Part shown: one piece after another, positions 8,626 to 17,428 of the stretch
Position numbering within the stretch: the stretch's first letter is position 1
Layout: every line of letters begins with the position of its first letter
Assembly: GCA_942492055.1 (NCBI GenBank)
Contig: CALODP010000016.1
Location: forward strand, 1 to 64,000
Length of the DNA stretch: 64,000 bases
Reading direction: 5' to 3'
Source of the DNA: CALODP01 sp942492055
GTDB taxonomy: Bacteria > Bacteroidota > Ignavibacteria > Ignavibacteriales > Melioribacteraceae
Position numbers and translations under genes: made by a program
The notes under the pieces: generated by a model
Told to the model about the DNA's origin: nothing
What the model saw: only the letters and a program-made list of their open reading frames with translations
Databases searched by the model: none

Positions 8626-9645
8626 TTACGTATTCTTGTTAATAACTATTCTTTTTAGCGCCTCCACCCAAAGTGTTCCGGAATTCAGACTTTCGACCAG
8701 CACTAACTCTTCTCCTCCGTTTTGCGAAAATATCTCCTTGTATTCAACTCCGATCTCTACTATAGTTTCCAGACAATCCGCCGTAAAAGCAGGGCTAAAT
8801 ATGAGCACTCTTTTTTTTCCGCGATTTGCAAGCTCTATTAGTACTTTGTCTGTAAATGGTTCCAACCAGTCCTTATCCAGACGAGACTGAAAAGAGACCG
8901 AATATTTTTTCTTTTCGATATTTAGCTTTTCCGCAATTAGTCGACTTGTTTCATAACATTCCGCAGCATAGCAATCATGATTTGCTTCGGTTATTCCCTC
9001 CTCGCATCTGTGTTCCTTACATGAATTTCCATCATCGTATACTTTATCAACTTGTCTGATCGGTAATCCGTGATAACTAAATACAACATGATCAAACGAA
9101 TCTATTTCGTATTGCCGTGCTTGCTCAGCAACAGCTTCGATAAATCCAGAATCGGAAAAATATTGGCTTACAATATTAGTATCAGGGATTACATACCATT
9201 TACTAATAATACGCATGGCCTTTTCAAGAGCGGAACCGGTGCTGGCAGAAGCGTAGTGTGGAAATAGTGGAATAATAATAATTTTATTGAAATGCTTTTC
9301 ACGCATTCTTTCAAGAACAGACTCCAAAGAGGGATTTTGATATCTCATTGCCAGTTCTACACAGTATTCCTCTCCCAAAGCATCTTGCAATTTTCGTTTC
9401 AAATTGTTGCTGTGAATTAGCAGAGGGGAGCCTTCTTTAGTCCAGACTTTTTGATAAATTTTAGCTGATTTCGGAGAACGAAATGGAACAATAATCAGAT
9501 TAACAAGAAGTTTTCTTGCAACCCAAGGAATATCAATTACTCTCGGGTCGTTGAGGAACTCGGATAAGTATTTTCTCACATCACCTATTTTCGGACTATC
9601 CGGAGTTCCGAGTTGAATAAGTAGTACCCCTGTCTTAGCTCTCAT
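8626..9645 (-). CDS. hemH: Ferrochelatase, with a four-cysteine insertion
   Basis: Inserts ferrous iron into a porphyrin in the last steps of haem synthesis. The first residues MRAKTGVLLIQLGTPDSP are the family N-terminus, so ATG 9645 is used rather than an upstream ATG at 9681. FSYHGLP (about residue 190) holds the metal-inserting His. The segment after it contains C-x4-C-x10-C-x4-C (about residues 205-226) where many ferrochelatases have a shorter loop; such internal cysteines can bind an iron-sulphur cluster in some bacteria. It stands alone, with 170 bp of gene-free AT-rich DNA to carA. Confidence 0.95.
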   Translation of the reverse strand: MRAKTGVLLIQLGTPDSPKIGDVRKYLSEFLNDPRVIDIPWVARKLLVNLIIVPFRSPKSAKIYQKVWTKEGSPLLIHSNNLKRKLQDALGEEYCVELAMRYQNPSLESVLERMREKHFNKIIIIPLFPHYASASTGSALEKAMRIISKWYVIPDTNIVSQYFSDSGFIEAVAEQARQYEIDSFDHVVFSYHGLPIRQVDKVYDDGNSCKEHRCEEGITEANHDCYAAECYETSRLIAEKLNIEKKKYSVSFQSRLDKDWLEPFTDKVLIELANRGKKRVLIFSPAFTADCLETIVEIGVEYKEIFSQNGGEELVLVESLNSGTLWVEALKRIVINKNT

Positions 9646-9702
9646 TATTTTCCTAATACTAGTAAAGAGATAATAACACAATATTTTTTTCGATAGTTCA
9701 AT

Positions 9703-9738
9703 ACAAAAAAGCCTCCTAACCCAAGAGGCAGGAGGCTT
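9703..9738 (-). terminator. Intrinsic terminator of the symporter operon
   Basis: On the minus strand AAGCCTCCT and AGGAGGCTT form a 9-bp stem with a 12-base loop followed by a run of T. It lies 20 bp after the symporter stop codon (9759) and before hemH. Confidence 0.85.
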
Positions 9739-9758
9739 ATATATAGCTAAAAATAATA

Positions 9759-11873
9759 TTACATTTCTTTTTCAGCGGTCAGGATTTTATCTTTAACAAA
9801 AACTCCATTGAGAACATGTTCATTGTTCAGATAAACTACCCCATCCTCGTCGTGTGGTTCACCATATGTTGAGTGAATGGATTTTAACCCACCTAGATAT
9901 TTTCTTGCATCAGAGATATAAACCAGATCACCAACATTAGCGGCCATCTTAGCCATATCTTTTCTTGAAAAATGCAAAGTATCTTCTTCGTCATCCTTCA
10001 ATACCCATTTAACTTTTATTACTTCACCTTCAGCGTCATTGACCTTGCTTCCCTTGAAAAACTCTCTGGCTCTAGAAATTGACCAGGCAGTTAATCCTTC
10101 GGTTTGTTTAGCTTCGTCATACTTGATAAAGTATGTAGATACTAGAGCAGTAAAGACAATAATAACAAGAACTGTCGCAAACTGAACCGGAATACTACCC
10201 AAATCAAATAATATGCACGCAAAAAGAACAATTAGAACAGCCAACATGCTGTAAATAATCTGAGATGCATTAGCCTTACTTTTTATCTTTGCGACAATAT
10301 CATTTTGTTTTGCTGTAGTGTATGTAACAACAACTGCAACAGCTGCACAAACAAAAATATTGTATAGTGCTCTGATGTATGAATACGGGTGACTTTCATT
10401 CATATGTATTCCGTGATCAAACGGAGAAATAACAGATGGGGAATGAAGACCTATAATCATTAAAGCAACACCACCTACAAAGGTTGATATTACTGCTGCA
10501 GGTGTAAACTTACGCCAAAATATTCCCAAGAAGATCGCGACAACCAAAGGAGGAGTTAAAGTCGAATGGAAATATCCGTGAGCTTCGTAAACAGTTGGAA
10601 AATTCTTGAAGGCCAGTACGGCTAGAACTCCCAAAGCAGTAATCGCAACTGAAGAATATCTGGCAGCAGCCAATTCCTTCTTATCATCCTCTTTCTCTTC
10701 CTTTCCTTTCTTTCGTGAGAAGAAACTGATAGTCGGACGATAGACGTCATTTATAAAAATAGCAGCTGTGGCATTGATCAATGTATCAACCGTCGACATC
10801 AACGCAGCAGTAAGTGCCGCCATAATAAATCCGAAGACTCCGGGCGTTGAAACAATATTAGCTACAACAACAAAGATTTGATCGGGAGAAGTATTAGGGG
10901 GTACTACATCAGGCTGAGTAATCGAAAGTGCTTTTCCGATCCAACCGGCATTACCAACAACAATAGCCGAAAGTGGCAACATAAACAAAATATTAAATGT
11001 AGCAGCTTTTCTTCCTTCATCAACGTTCTTGGTAGCCATAAATCTCATTATAAGTCCCATGTTCATAAAGAGGAACCCAATCGATCCGGCGACACCGTCT
11101 TGCCAGAAAATGCCGACAAAATTAAAGCTAGAAGGTTCGTTAAAATGAGCTAGCGGCAATTTCCAAGAAGTCGGTAAAATATTCCAGAAAATATCAAAAC
11201 CACCGAGGTAAGAAACACCAAGGAAGAATAACAAAAAGCCTGCGAATAATAATATGAAGCCTTGTAACAGGTCAGTAAAGATTACAGCTGTTTGTCCACC
11301 GAAAGTAATGTAAATACCGGTAATTACCGCAATTACAATTACTGCTCCCATAAGGGTTATCGGAATTGTTGTGCCTAACAAAGCAAAACTTTCAGGCAAC
11401 AACGGTAGAACCGCTTTCCCGAGAGTAAGAAATCCTATTCCTATATATCCAATCATGTAAAACATTAATAGAATTGTCGCCAGAAAACGAGCCGACGGGC
11501 TAAAACGTTTTTCGAAATACTCAGGGATAGAGCGAATTTTCGTATAAACTATGATCGGTAACCATCCGAATAAGAAAAACGGAATAAAGAACCAATCGTT
11601 TATATAAGTCATTGTAGAGGCAAACCCGTGTTCAAAACCTTTTGCCGAATACTTCACAAAACTATGGCTACCGACGCCGGTTGCTACAATAGAAAAAGCG
11701 ATCAACCACCATGAAAAACGGCGACCGCCAAAAAAGAAGTCTTTGGTACTTCTGTTATATTTACCAAAATAACTTCCGAAAAGCATGATGACTATAAAAT
11801 AGCCAATCATTACAATCCAATCGGTTGATGAACCGATATTGTGAAAAGTTTGAAAATTAGATGTTGTTTCCAT
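9759..11873 (-). CDS. Sodium:solute symporter (SSS family)
   Basis: A 704-residue inner-membrane cotransporter. Some 13-14 hydrophobic segments start at about residue 20 (WIVMIGYFIVIMLFGSYF). The family stretch FFFGGRRFSWWLIAFSIVATGVGSHSFV is at about 47-75 (quoted in part: RRFSWWLIAFSIVATGVG), and a sodium-site-like helix ALTAALMSTVDTLINATAA is near 355. After the last membrane helix there is a soluble tail of about 130 residues. The substrate cannot be told; sugars, carboxylates or osmolytes are all transported by relatives. A 70-residue membrane protein is encoded 3 bp upstream in the same operon. Confidence 0.9.
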   Translation of the reverse strand: METTSNFQTFHNIGSSTDWIVMIGYFIVIMLFGSYFGKYNRSTKDFFFGGRRFSWWLIAFSIVATGVGSHSFVKYSAKGFEHGFASTMTYINDWFFIPFFLFGWLPIIVYTKIRSIPEYFEKRFSPSARFLATILLMFYMIGYIGIGFLTLGKAVLPLLPESFALLGTTIPITLMGAVIVIAVITGIYITFGGQTAVIFTDLLQGFILLFAGFLLFFLGVSYLGGFDIFWNILPTSWKLPLAHFNEPSSFNFVGIFWQDGVAGSIGFLFMNMGLIMRFMATKNVDEGRKAATFNILFMLPLSAIVVGNAGWIGKALSITQPDVVPPNTSPDQIFVVVANIVSTPGVFGFIMAALTAALMSTVDTLINATAAIFINDVYRPTISFFSRKKGKEEKEDDKKELAAARYSSVAITALGVLAVLAFKNFPTVYEAHGYFHSTLTPPLVVAIFLGIFWRKFTPAAVISTFVGGVALMIIGLHSPSVISPFDHGIHMNESHPYSYIRALYNIFVCAAVAVVVTYTTAKQNDIVAKIKSKANASQIIYSMLAVLIVLFACILFDLGSIPVQFATVLVIIVFTALVSTYFIKYDEAKQTEGLTAWSISRAREFFKGSKVNDAEGEVIKVKWVLKDDEEDTLHFSRKDMAKMAANVGDLVYISDARKYLGGLKSIHSTYGEPHDEDGVVYLNNEHVLNGVFVKDKILTAEKEM

Positions 11874-11876
11874 ATC

Positions 11877-12089
11877 CTACCAATATAATGCTGCAATGAT
11901 TGCTAATGCGTGAAGAAGAACGAAATAGAAAAAGCCCCAAATTAAAACTTTGTACCAAAAACGATGTCTTTTTTTTGTTAAATCAATTGCTTTACTCTTT
12001 CTTATTACAATGATTCCACATAAAAAAAAGATACCGCCAACCCCGTAGAGATAGAGAAAGGGGATCCAAGTGTGCATAAGTGATGGCAT
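11877..12089 (-). CDS. Small two-helix membrane protein, probable symporter partner
   Basis: A 70-residue protein with two hydrophobic helices (IPFLYLYGVGGIFFLCGIIV and VLIWGFFYFVLLHALAIIAA) separated by a basic loop KSKAIDLTKKRHR. It is the first gene of a two-gene operon and ends 3 bp before the SSS symporter. Small membrane subunits next to SSS transporters are known, and the layout suggests an accessory role, but no family was recognised. The 91 bp to the upstream gene hold nothing evident. Confidence 0.75.
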   Translation of the reverse strand: MPSLMHTWIPFLYLYGVGGIFFLCGIIVIRKSKAIDLTKKRHRFWYKVLIWGFFYFVLLHALAIIAALYW

Positions 12090-12180
12090 ATAACTAGTAT
12101 CTCAAAATTAATTAATAAATCGAGACAAAGTTAAATAAGCCGTAATAGAGTTGCAAATTTTTTGGCTAAGTCTGTATGGA

Positions 12181-14460
12181 TTATTTCTCGTGGAAGCTTT
12201 CGGCAACCTTATTGTTCAAGACATAGAGACATACTTGACAAGCTCCTTCTTCGGAGTAATGGAACTTTGTTATTAAATTTTTGATCAGGAACTTCACTTG
12301 TTCTTTAGTCCGATTATCGTATACCTCGAACTTCTTAGTACCGAATTCTTTGATCGCGCTTTCAAAGGAAGTGTATTCTAAAAACGGTTGGAAAATATTC
12401 TCTCTCAAATTTTTTATATATGAATTGTAGAGTTCATTATAAACGGCAGTTTTCTTGATGTCTCCGTCTCCTACTTGCATTTCTTGCAAGCTCATTATAA
12501 AGCGACTAGCAACATCTTGACGGTATTTCGAACGAGCCAGAAGGTCAATATTTTTATCTAAAAGATGAATTTCAATTATGTTAAAGAAATTATCATTTAC
12601 CTCTATCACGTCATTAGTATAGGGAGAAGTGAGTCTTTCCCCCCTTTCATAATTTGAAGCGAAGAGATAATTTTGGATGTCTTTGCTAATTCTTTCTTCA
12701 TTAGGATGAAAGAGAGACTCTTTGATTTGCTGCATCACGTTATAATCGTAGAGTCTAATAATCGAATCGATAAATCCCCTGGGAATTCTTCTGGAATATT
12801 CATCATGCTTTTTGAAAAAGTCTTTTATGTCATCCATTGTTATTAAGAAACTTCTTTTTTCTCCTCCACCGTCAATATGCTTTTTTCGAATTGCATTATA
12901 AAATTCATTGAATATATTGATAGATTCTCTGCCGGAAAAACCGGAGCGCCCTTCAAGTTCCGATTCATTTATCAGACTTCGTCTCATCTTCCTATCAAAC
13001 TTGGCATAGTCTTCATCCGAAAGCCAGGTAGGAATTTTGTTATTATAAATACTAAGCTTGAGAAGCAATAAATTTTCATCACAGTATTTGGTATATATTT
13101 TCGGGTCTTTGATCCACTTTCTCAAAGTTTCAGATACTGGTCTCAAACGAGAGCTTATAATGATTTTAGCAAAATTGTTTAAGACTCCCGGCAAAAACTT
13201 TTTCTTTATTTGATTTCCAAATGAACTACAATAAATTTTCGTTTCCTGGATATAATTAAGAATATAGTTCACATTAATCTCTTTGATCCTATCCTTAAAG
13301 GAATCAAGATTAATTATTTTCTGTTTATCCTCGGGATTCATAACAGCAATGAACAAAGAGTTAACATTTTCCTCAATGTCATCAATCTTGTGTGTCCCCT
13401 CGCTGATTATACCGTGCAAATTCAGAAACCGCTTTTCATTGTTCCCCTTAACATCCATAAGAACAAAAACACCGTTATTTGTATTGGCGTATCGAGAGAA
13501 AACATACTTTACGAGAGTACTGTCCTTGAACCTTATCCCCAGTCCTCTCTGAATTTCTTCATTATGATATACTATTTGTTCAGGTTCAATATCCCCGGGA
13601 TTAAAAACGCTTATTCCTCTTCCAAGCCTTCTATTAAAACAATAGCGCTTTGCGTAAAGCATATTAAAAATTTCCGCAGGGGAACCAAGCCGGTTTTGCA
13701 ACGCTTGATATATCGACATACAAATCGTGCAAGGATCCTTCTTAAAAACCCAGTCATATTCTTTTTTATTGAATATTTTTACCTTTTCCTCACCTACCAA
13801 AATATTTTCGAGCAGTTCTCTTCTATATTCGCGGGGGACTATTAATATCGGATGGTCATGACTTGGACAAGGGATCTCAAGGTAGCTTCTATCGTCTTGG
13901 GTAGTCTTCATTCTATATTTGGCATAATACTCATCCAAAGCGGCCCTTACTTCTGTTTTTAGTTCAGGGCCTAATTGTTCATCATAAAGCCTCCATAGGA
14001 CTTCGTAATTCACCCCTTCACTTGTTTTGGTAAATTGCTCAAAGCGTCGAAGAAGATTATTAAGTAATGTTGATTTGCCACTTCCCGGAGGGCCGATAAA
14101 AATGTATATCTTGTTTTGCTGAGTCCCTTCTTTAAATGAATCTGCCATTCGTACAAGTCGATTAGCCAAAGGAAGATCGGTAAAAAAAGGATAGGCCGTA
14201 TCACGCACCAGAAGGTTATCACAATTTATTGTTTTGAAATTGATATTCTCCGGATCATTGACATATTCGTCTTCCTCCTCTCTGATGTAATGATACATCA
14301 TATTATTAAATAGTTGAAAAACATTTCTATAGTAATGCAATGGACGAGAGGCGCTCTTTGCCAGAAACTGTTGAAATGTTACAACAGAATCCTTTTCATC
14401 CTTTTTTAACTTCTTATCCAAAAGGTGAAATACTGTCTTTATGTTTTTCGTAGGGGACAT
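12181..14460 (-). CDS. PrkA-like AAA+/serine kinase, second paralogue
   Basis: A 759-residue protein of the PrkA family, longer than typical PrkA (about 640). The AAA+ domain has Walker A IFIGPPGSGKSTLL near residue 120; residues about 150-260 form a large insertion with Cys/His content (CPSHDHPI, CTIC). The distal half carries the PrkA C-terminal region (SESTLRKW-type helices, YLFASNYERGERLTSPYTND). It is last gene of the four-gene operon; its ATG overlaps the spoVR stop by one base. PrkA homologues act with YeaH and SpoVR/YcgB in starvation responses; two PrkA paralogues here suggest different triggers or a hetero-oligomer. Confidence 0.85.
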   Translation of the reverse strand: MSPTKNIKTVFHLLDKKLKKDEKDSVVTFQQFLAKSASRPLHYYRNVFQLFNNMMYHYIREEEDEYVNDPENINFKTINCDNLLVRDTAYPFFTDLPLANRLVRMADSFKEGTQQNKIYIFIGPPGSGKSTLLNNLLRRFEQFTKTSEGVNYEVLWRLYDEQLGPELKTEVRAALDEYYAKYRMKTTQDDRSYLEIPCPSHDHPILIVPREYRRELLENILVGEEKVKIFNKKEYDWVFKKDPCTICMSIYQALQNRLGSPAEIFNMLYAKRYCFNRRLGRGISVFNPGDIEPEQIVYHNEEIQRGLGIRFKDSTLVKYVFSRYANTNNGVFVLMDVKGNNEKRFLNLHGIISEGTHKIDDIEENVNSLFIAVMNPEDKQKIINLDSFKDRIKEINVNYILNYIQETKIYCSSFGNQIKKKFLPGVLNNFAKIIISSRLRPVSETLRKWIKDPKIYTKYCDENLLLLKLSIYNNKIPTWLSDEDYAKFDRKMRRSLINESELEGRSGFSGRESINIFNEFYNAIRKKHIDGGGEKRSFLITMDDIKDFFKKHDEYSRRIPRGFIDSIIRLYDYNVMQQIKESLFHPNEERISKDIQNYLFASNYERGERLTSPYTNDVIEVNDNFFNIIEIHLLDKNIDLLARSKYRQDVASRFIMSLQEMQVGDGDIKKTAVYNELYNSYIKNLRENIFQPFLEYTSFESAIKEFGTKKFEVYDNRTKEQVKFLIKNLITKFHYSEEGACQVCLYVLNNKVAESFHEK

Positions 14461-16097
14461 TATGTTACTTCTTTCTTAGTTACTTTTTTGTTTTTTACCG
14501 AATACACCACCCTTCGGTATATCGGTTCTAGCTTTGGTTTTTCATCAGTTTTTGGTAGTCGGTCATATTGTCTCTTCATTCTTTCCCAATCAACTTCATT
14601 AGTCTCCAACTGAACTCGCTCGCCCCAAAGATATTCTATTCCAATTAACGTATTAGGAATATATTCCCGATATAATTCCTTCTCTTCGAATACATGGTTT
14701 AAGTATAGTGTACCATCTTCCAAAGTATCGAATTTGATATAAGGCGGATGATACAAACTATCAATCATCATCTTCTTGTAATCCTTGGCTTTTCTACTCT
14801 TTACATAATATTCCTTCACCATTTTTTCGGGATTTATCCTCTGACCGACTACCATTAATTTGTATTTATCTACAAAGTCTTGCTCAATAAACTTTGTTAA
14901 AAACGTCATATCACAGTAGTTTTCGCGAATATGAAAAATAAAATCCAAACCTTTGTTTGTGCTTTTATCAAAAGCTTTTCGGGCTTCGATATCGAAGAGA
15001 TTCATGTATTCGAAAGAATATCTTCCCTGATCAGCCATTTCCTCAATATGCATATACAATCGCCATCCAATGGCGTATGGATTTAATCCGACTTTAGAGA
15101 GAGAAGTTACTTTTGCATTTATTTTAGCAAATGGAACTTCATTCCCCTTTATTCTATCATCTTGCATGAAAAGCTTTTCATGCCAGTAACTAGCCCATCC
15201 TTCGTTCATTGTTTTCGTTCTAATTTGAGGAGAGAAATACAATGATGTTTCCCGAATGATTTCCACTACCCCTTTCATCCATTTATTTTCGGGAGTATTT
15301 AAGAACTTACTCTCTTCAATAATAAATTGCATCAAATCTGTTTTGGTTTGCTTTCCCTTCTTAGTAAGACTTGTATGAAATAGATCGTCAAATTCAGGAT
15401 TCTTTTTTACAACAGGGAGAAAGAATTCATCATCGTTATTTTCCTTTTTCGATTGCTGATAATTATTATATCTTTCAACCTCAGCCAAAAAATCTCTCAT
15501 TCCCATCTTCTTTATTTGGGGAAGAAATGTATTAAAATAGAAATCTATTTTTCCCGGAAGCGCGAATAGAGAGTTATCTTCGGATTCCGATAATACATCA
15601 AAATATCCAACGAGATTATCAATTTGTCTGGCAAATTCAATTACATAATCAACCATCCTGCCTTTTTTTGAACGCAGACGTGCAATCATTCTCTTTTCGG
15701 CAAGAGCTTTTTCTTTGAAATCATAATCCCATGTACTTGAGAAAAATTTATTGTTTTGGAAAAAATCTATATGAGCTAATACGTGGTAAAAAATCATCAC
15801 GTTTAACCAATCGGGATTATTGTCATTATAAAATGAAATAGCTGGTCTGGTATTTATTACTGTTTCGTATGGGTTCGACGGAAATACTTCATATTCCCCT
15901 TTACCCCTTAATACCTGAATATCTTGTAGCCAATAATCATAAAGAGTTGGTATCATATTTTTGGGAGAAAGTTCAAGCATATCAGCATTTGTAACAATAT
16001 ACTCCAAAGATTCCTTGTCAAATCGTAACCCTGCGTCCAAGGCTCTTTCTTTGCATCCTTCCATTATCCGTTTGGTATGTTGATTTACAATTTCCAT
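14460..16097 (-). CDS. SpoVR/YcgB family protein
   Basis: A 545-residue cytosolic protein of the SpoVR family, linked to cortex formation in Bacillus and to a starvation module with YeaG-YeaH in enterobacteria; its biochemical activity is not established. Hallmarks visible are NEGWASYWHEKLF (about residue 275) and the following GLNPYAIGWRLY and TFLTKFIEQDFVDKYKL segments. It is preceded by the DUF444 gene (6-bp gap) and followed by the second PrkA gene with a one-base stop/start overlap, so it lies in the middle of one transcript. Confidence 0.95.
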   Translation of the reverse strand: MEIVNQHTKRIMEGCKERALDAGLRFDKESLEYIVTNADMLELSPKNMIPTLYDYWLQDIQVLRGKGEYEVFPSNPYETVINTRPAISFYNDNNPDWLNVMIFYHVLAHIDFFQNNKFFSSTWDYDFKEKALAEKRMIARLRSKKGRMVDYVIEFARQIDNLVGYFDVLSESEDNSLFALPGKIDFYFNTFLPQIKKMGMRDFLAEVERYNNYQQSKKENNDDEFFLPVVKKNPEFDDLFHTSLTKKGKQTKTDLMQFIIEESKFLNTPENKWMKGVVEIIRETSLYFSPQIRTKTMNEGWASYWHEKLFMQDDRIKGNEVPFAKINAKVTSLSKVGLNPYAIGWRLYMHIEEMADQGRYSFEYMNLFDIEARKAFDKSTNKGLDFIFHIRENYCDMTFLTKFIEQDFVDKYKLMVVGQRINPEKMVKEYYVKSRKAKDYKKMMIDSLYHPPYIKFDTLEDGTLYLNHVFEEKELYREYIPNTLIGIEYLWGERVQLETNEVDWERMKRQYDRLPKTDEKPKLEPIYRRVVYSVKNKKVTKKEVT

Positions 16098-16103
16098 AAC
16101 ACT

Positions 16104-17417
16104 CTATGAAATTAATAGTTTGATACTATCTATTATCCTATTTTCATCCGCTTCGTCGGCTTTGAAGGAATCGAAATGAATAATATCCGACTTTGTTTCC
16201 AACAGTTTGGATTTGCGTATATAGCTTTCCACTACTGTCTGATTTCTTGTCGAATAGGAGTTTTCCGCTACGGTAATTCCTATTCTACTTGCGTATTTTG
16301 CCATCTTTTCCAATTCTTCCAGAGCCTTGGTTCCATCTCTATCCCAATCATCCCCGTCAGTTCCATGAAAGACATAAATATTGTATTCCCTGGCCAAGCT
16401 TTCTTCTTCAACAATCTTATTTACTAATGCATATGCCGCCGATACCTCTGTTCCACCTGCAACATTCTTTGTATAGTAAGTATAGAAATCAGGGACCTCT
16501 TCAGCGTTATTATCATGCACAACAAATCTGCTCTGCACTTGTCTTTTGTACTGATAGGTCAGCCAACTATTTATGTAAATATGTTGGGTAACAACAACAT
16601 CAGTCGGCTTTCCATGCATAGAACCGGAATAATCACGCACGAAGAAGACAATAGCTTGCGACTCGTAATCTCGCTCTCTTGATAATATTTTATAAATCCT
16701 ATCTTGCGGAGTAATTAGGAATTTTGAAGTATCGGGGATCTCATCCGCCTTCAATCGCCCTAACGCCATATTGGTTCTTACAATCCTCTTTAGTGTAGCT
16801 TTTTTGTCAAGAATTTGACCGTGCCCTTTATTCTTGTCGGATAGTTCATAAGTAAACTTAGTAAGAGAGGTTTTCTTCCCCTTCTCCTTTATGTTAGGCA
16901 ATTCAAACTGTTCCGTAAGAATTCTTCCGATATCATAAGAATCAGCCCCCATACCGTGTTCGGCTCCTTCTCCCTGTCCGGCTCCTTGTCCTTCACCGCG
17001 TTGATCAGGTCTTAAGGGTTCTTCTCCGATTACTTCTCCTTCTTGCGCCTCCCCGCTTCCACCGGTCGCTCCTCCTTCTCCTATTTCCGGATCACTTTTC
17101 CAGTGAAAAAGTTTTTCCTCGGTAGAAGTTGGAATAATTATGGTTTTGCCGGATCCCTCTTTTAACGGTTTTATTATCTTCCCCAATTTTATTTTTCTTG
17201 GGAACCCGTCTTTTTCTCTCAGCTTGTCTCTTTCGAGCAAACGATCCAAATCATAAATGCTACTCGAAGAGGAGTTATCTCCCGACATTCTGAGGATAAC
17301 GGACGAATCGTTCCAACTATATAGATCGGGCACGTTATCTCTACTTACTCTCATTATTCCCGAAAATAGAGCATCGTAGAAATCACCGGCAGCCATATTT
17401 TTTTTCTTTTTCCTCAT
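16104..17417 (-). CDS. YeaH/YhbH family protein (DUF444, VWA-like)
   Basis: A 437-residue protein. A low-complexity Gly/Glu stretch (around residues 110-160, with QGEGAEHG) leads to a von Willebrand A-like domain whose MIDAS motif is RDYSGSMHGK near residue 270. GGTEVSAAYALV and YVFHGTDGDDW complete the metal-binding face. The ATG at 17417 lies 12 bp after the first PrkA gene; an alternative Met is 7 codons on. In relatives it works with PrkA kinase and SpoVR, and all four genes here form one operon. Confidence 0.93.
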   Translation of the reverse strand: MRKKKKNMAAGDFYDALFSGIMRVSRDNVPDLYSWNDSSVILRMSGDNSSSSSIYDLDRLLERDKLREKDGFPRKIKLGKIIKPLKEGSGKTIIIPTSTEEKLFHWKSDPEIGEGGATGGSGEAQEGEVIGEEPLRPDQRGEGQGAGQGEGAEHGMGADSYDIGRILTEQFELPNIKEKGKKTSLTKFTYELSDKNKGHGQILDKKATLKRIVRTNMALGRLKADEIPDTSKFLITPQDRIYKILSRERDYESQAIVFFVRDYSGSMHGKPTDVVVTQHIYINSWLTYQYKRQVQSRFVVHDNNAEEVPDFYTYYTKNVAGGTEVSAAYALVNKIVEEESLAREYNIYVFHGTDGDDWDRDGTKALEELEKMAKYASRIGITVAENSYSTRNQTVVESYIRKSKLLETKSDIIHFDSFKADEADENRIIDSIKLLIS

Positions 17418-17428
17418 AATACCATCTA

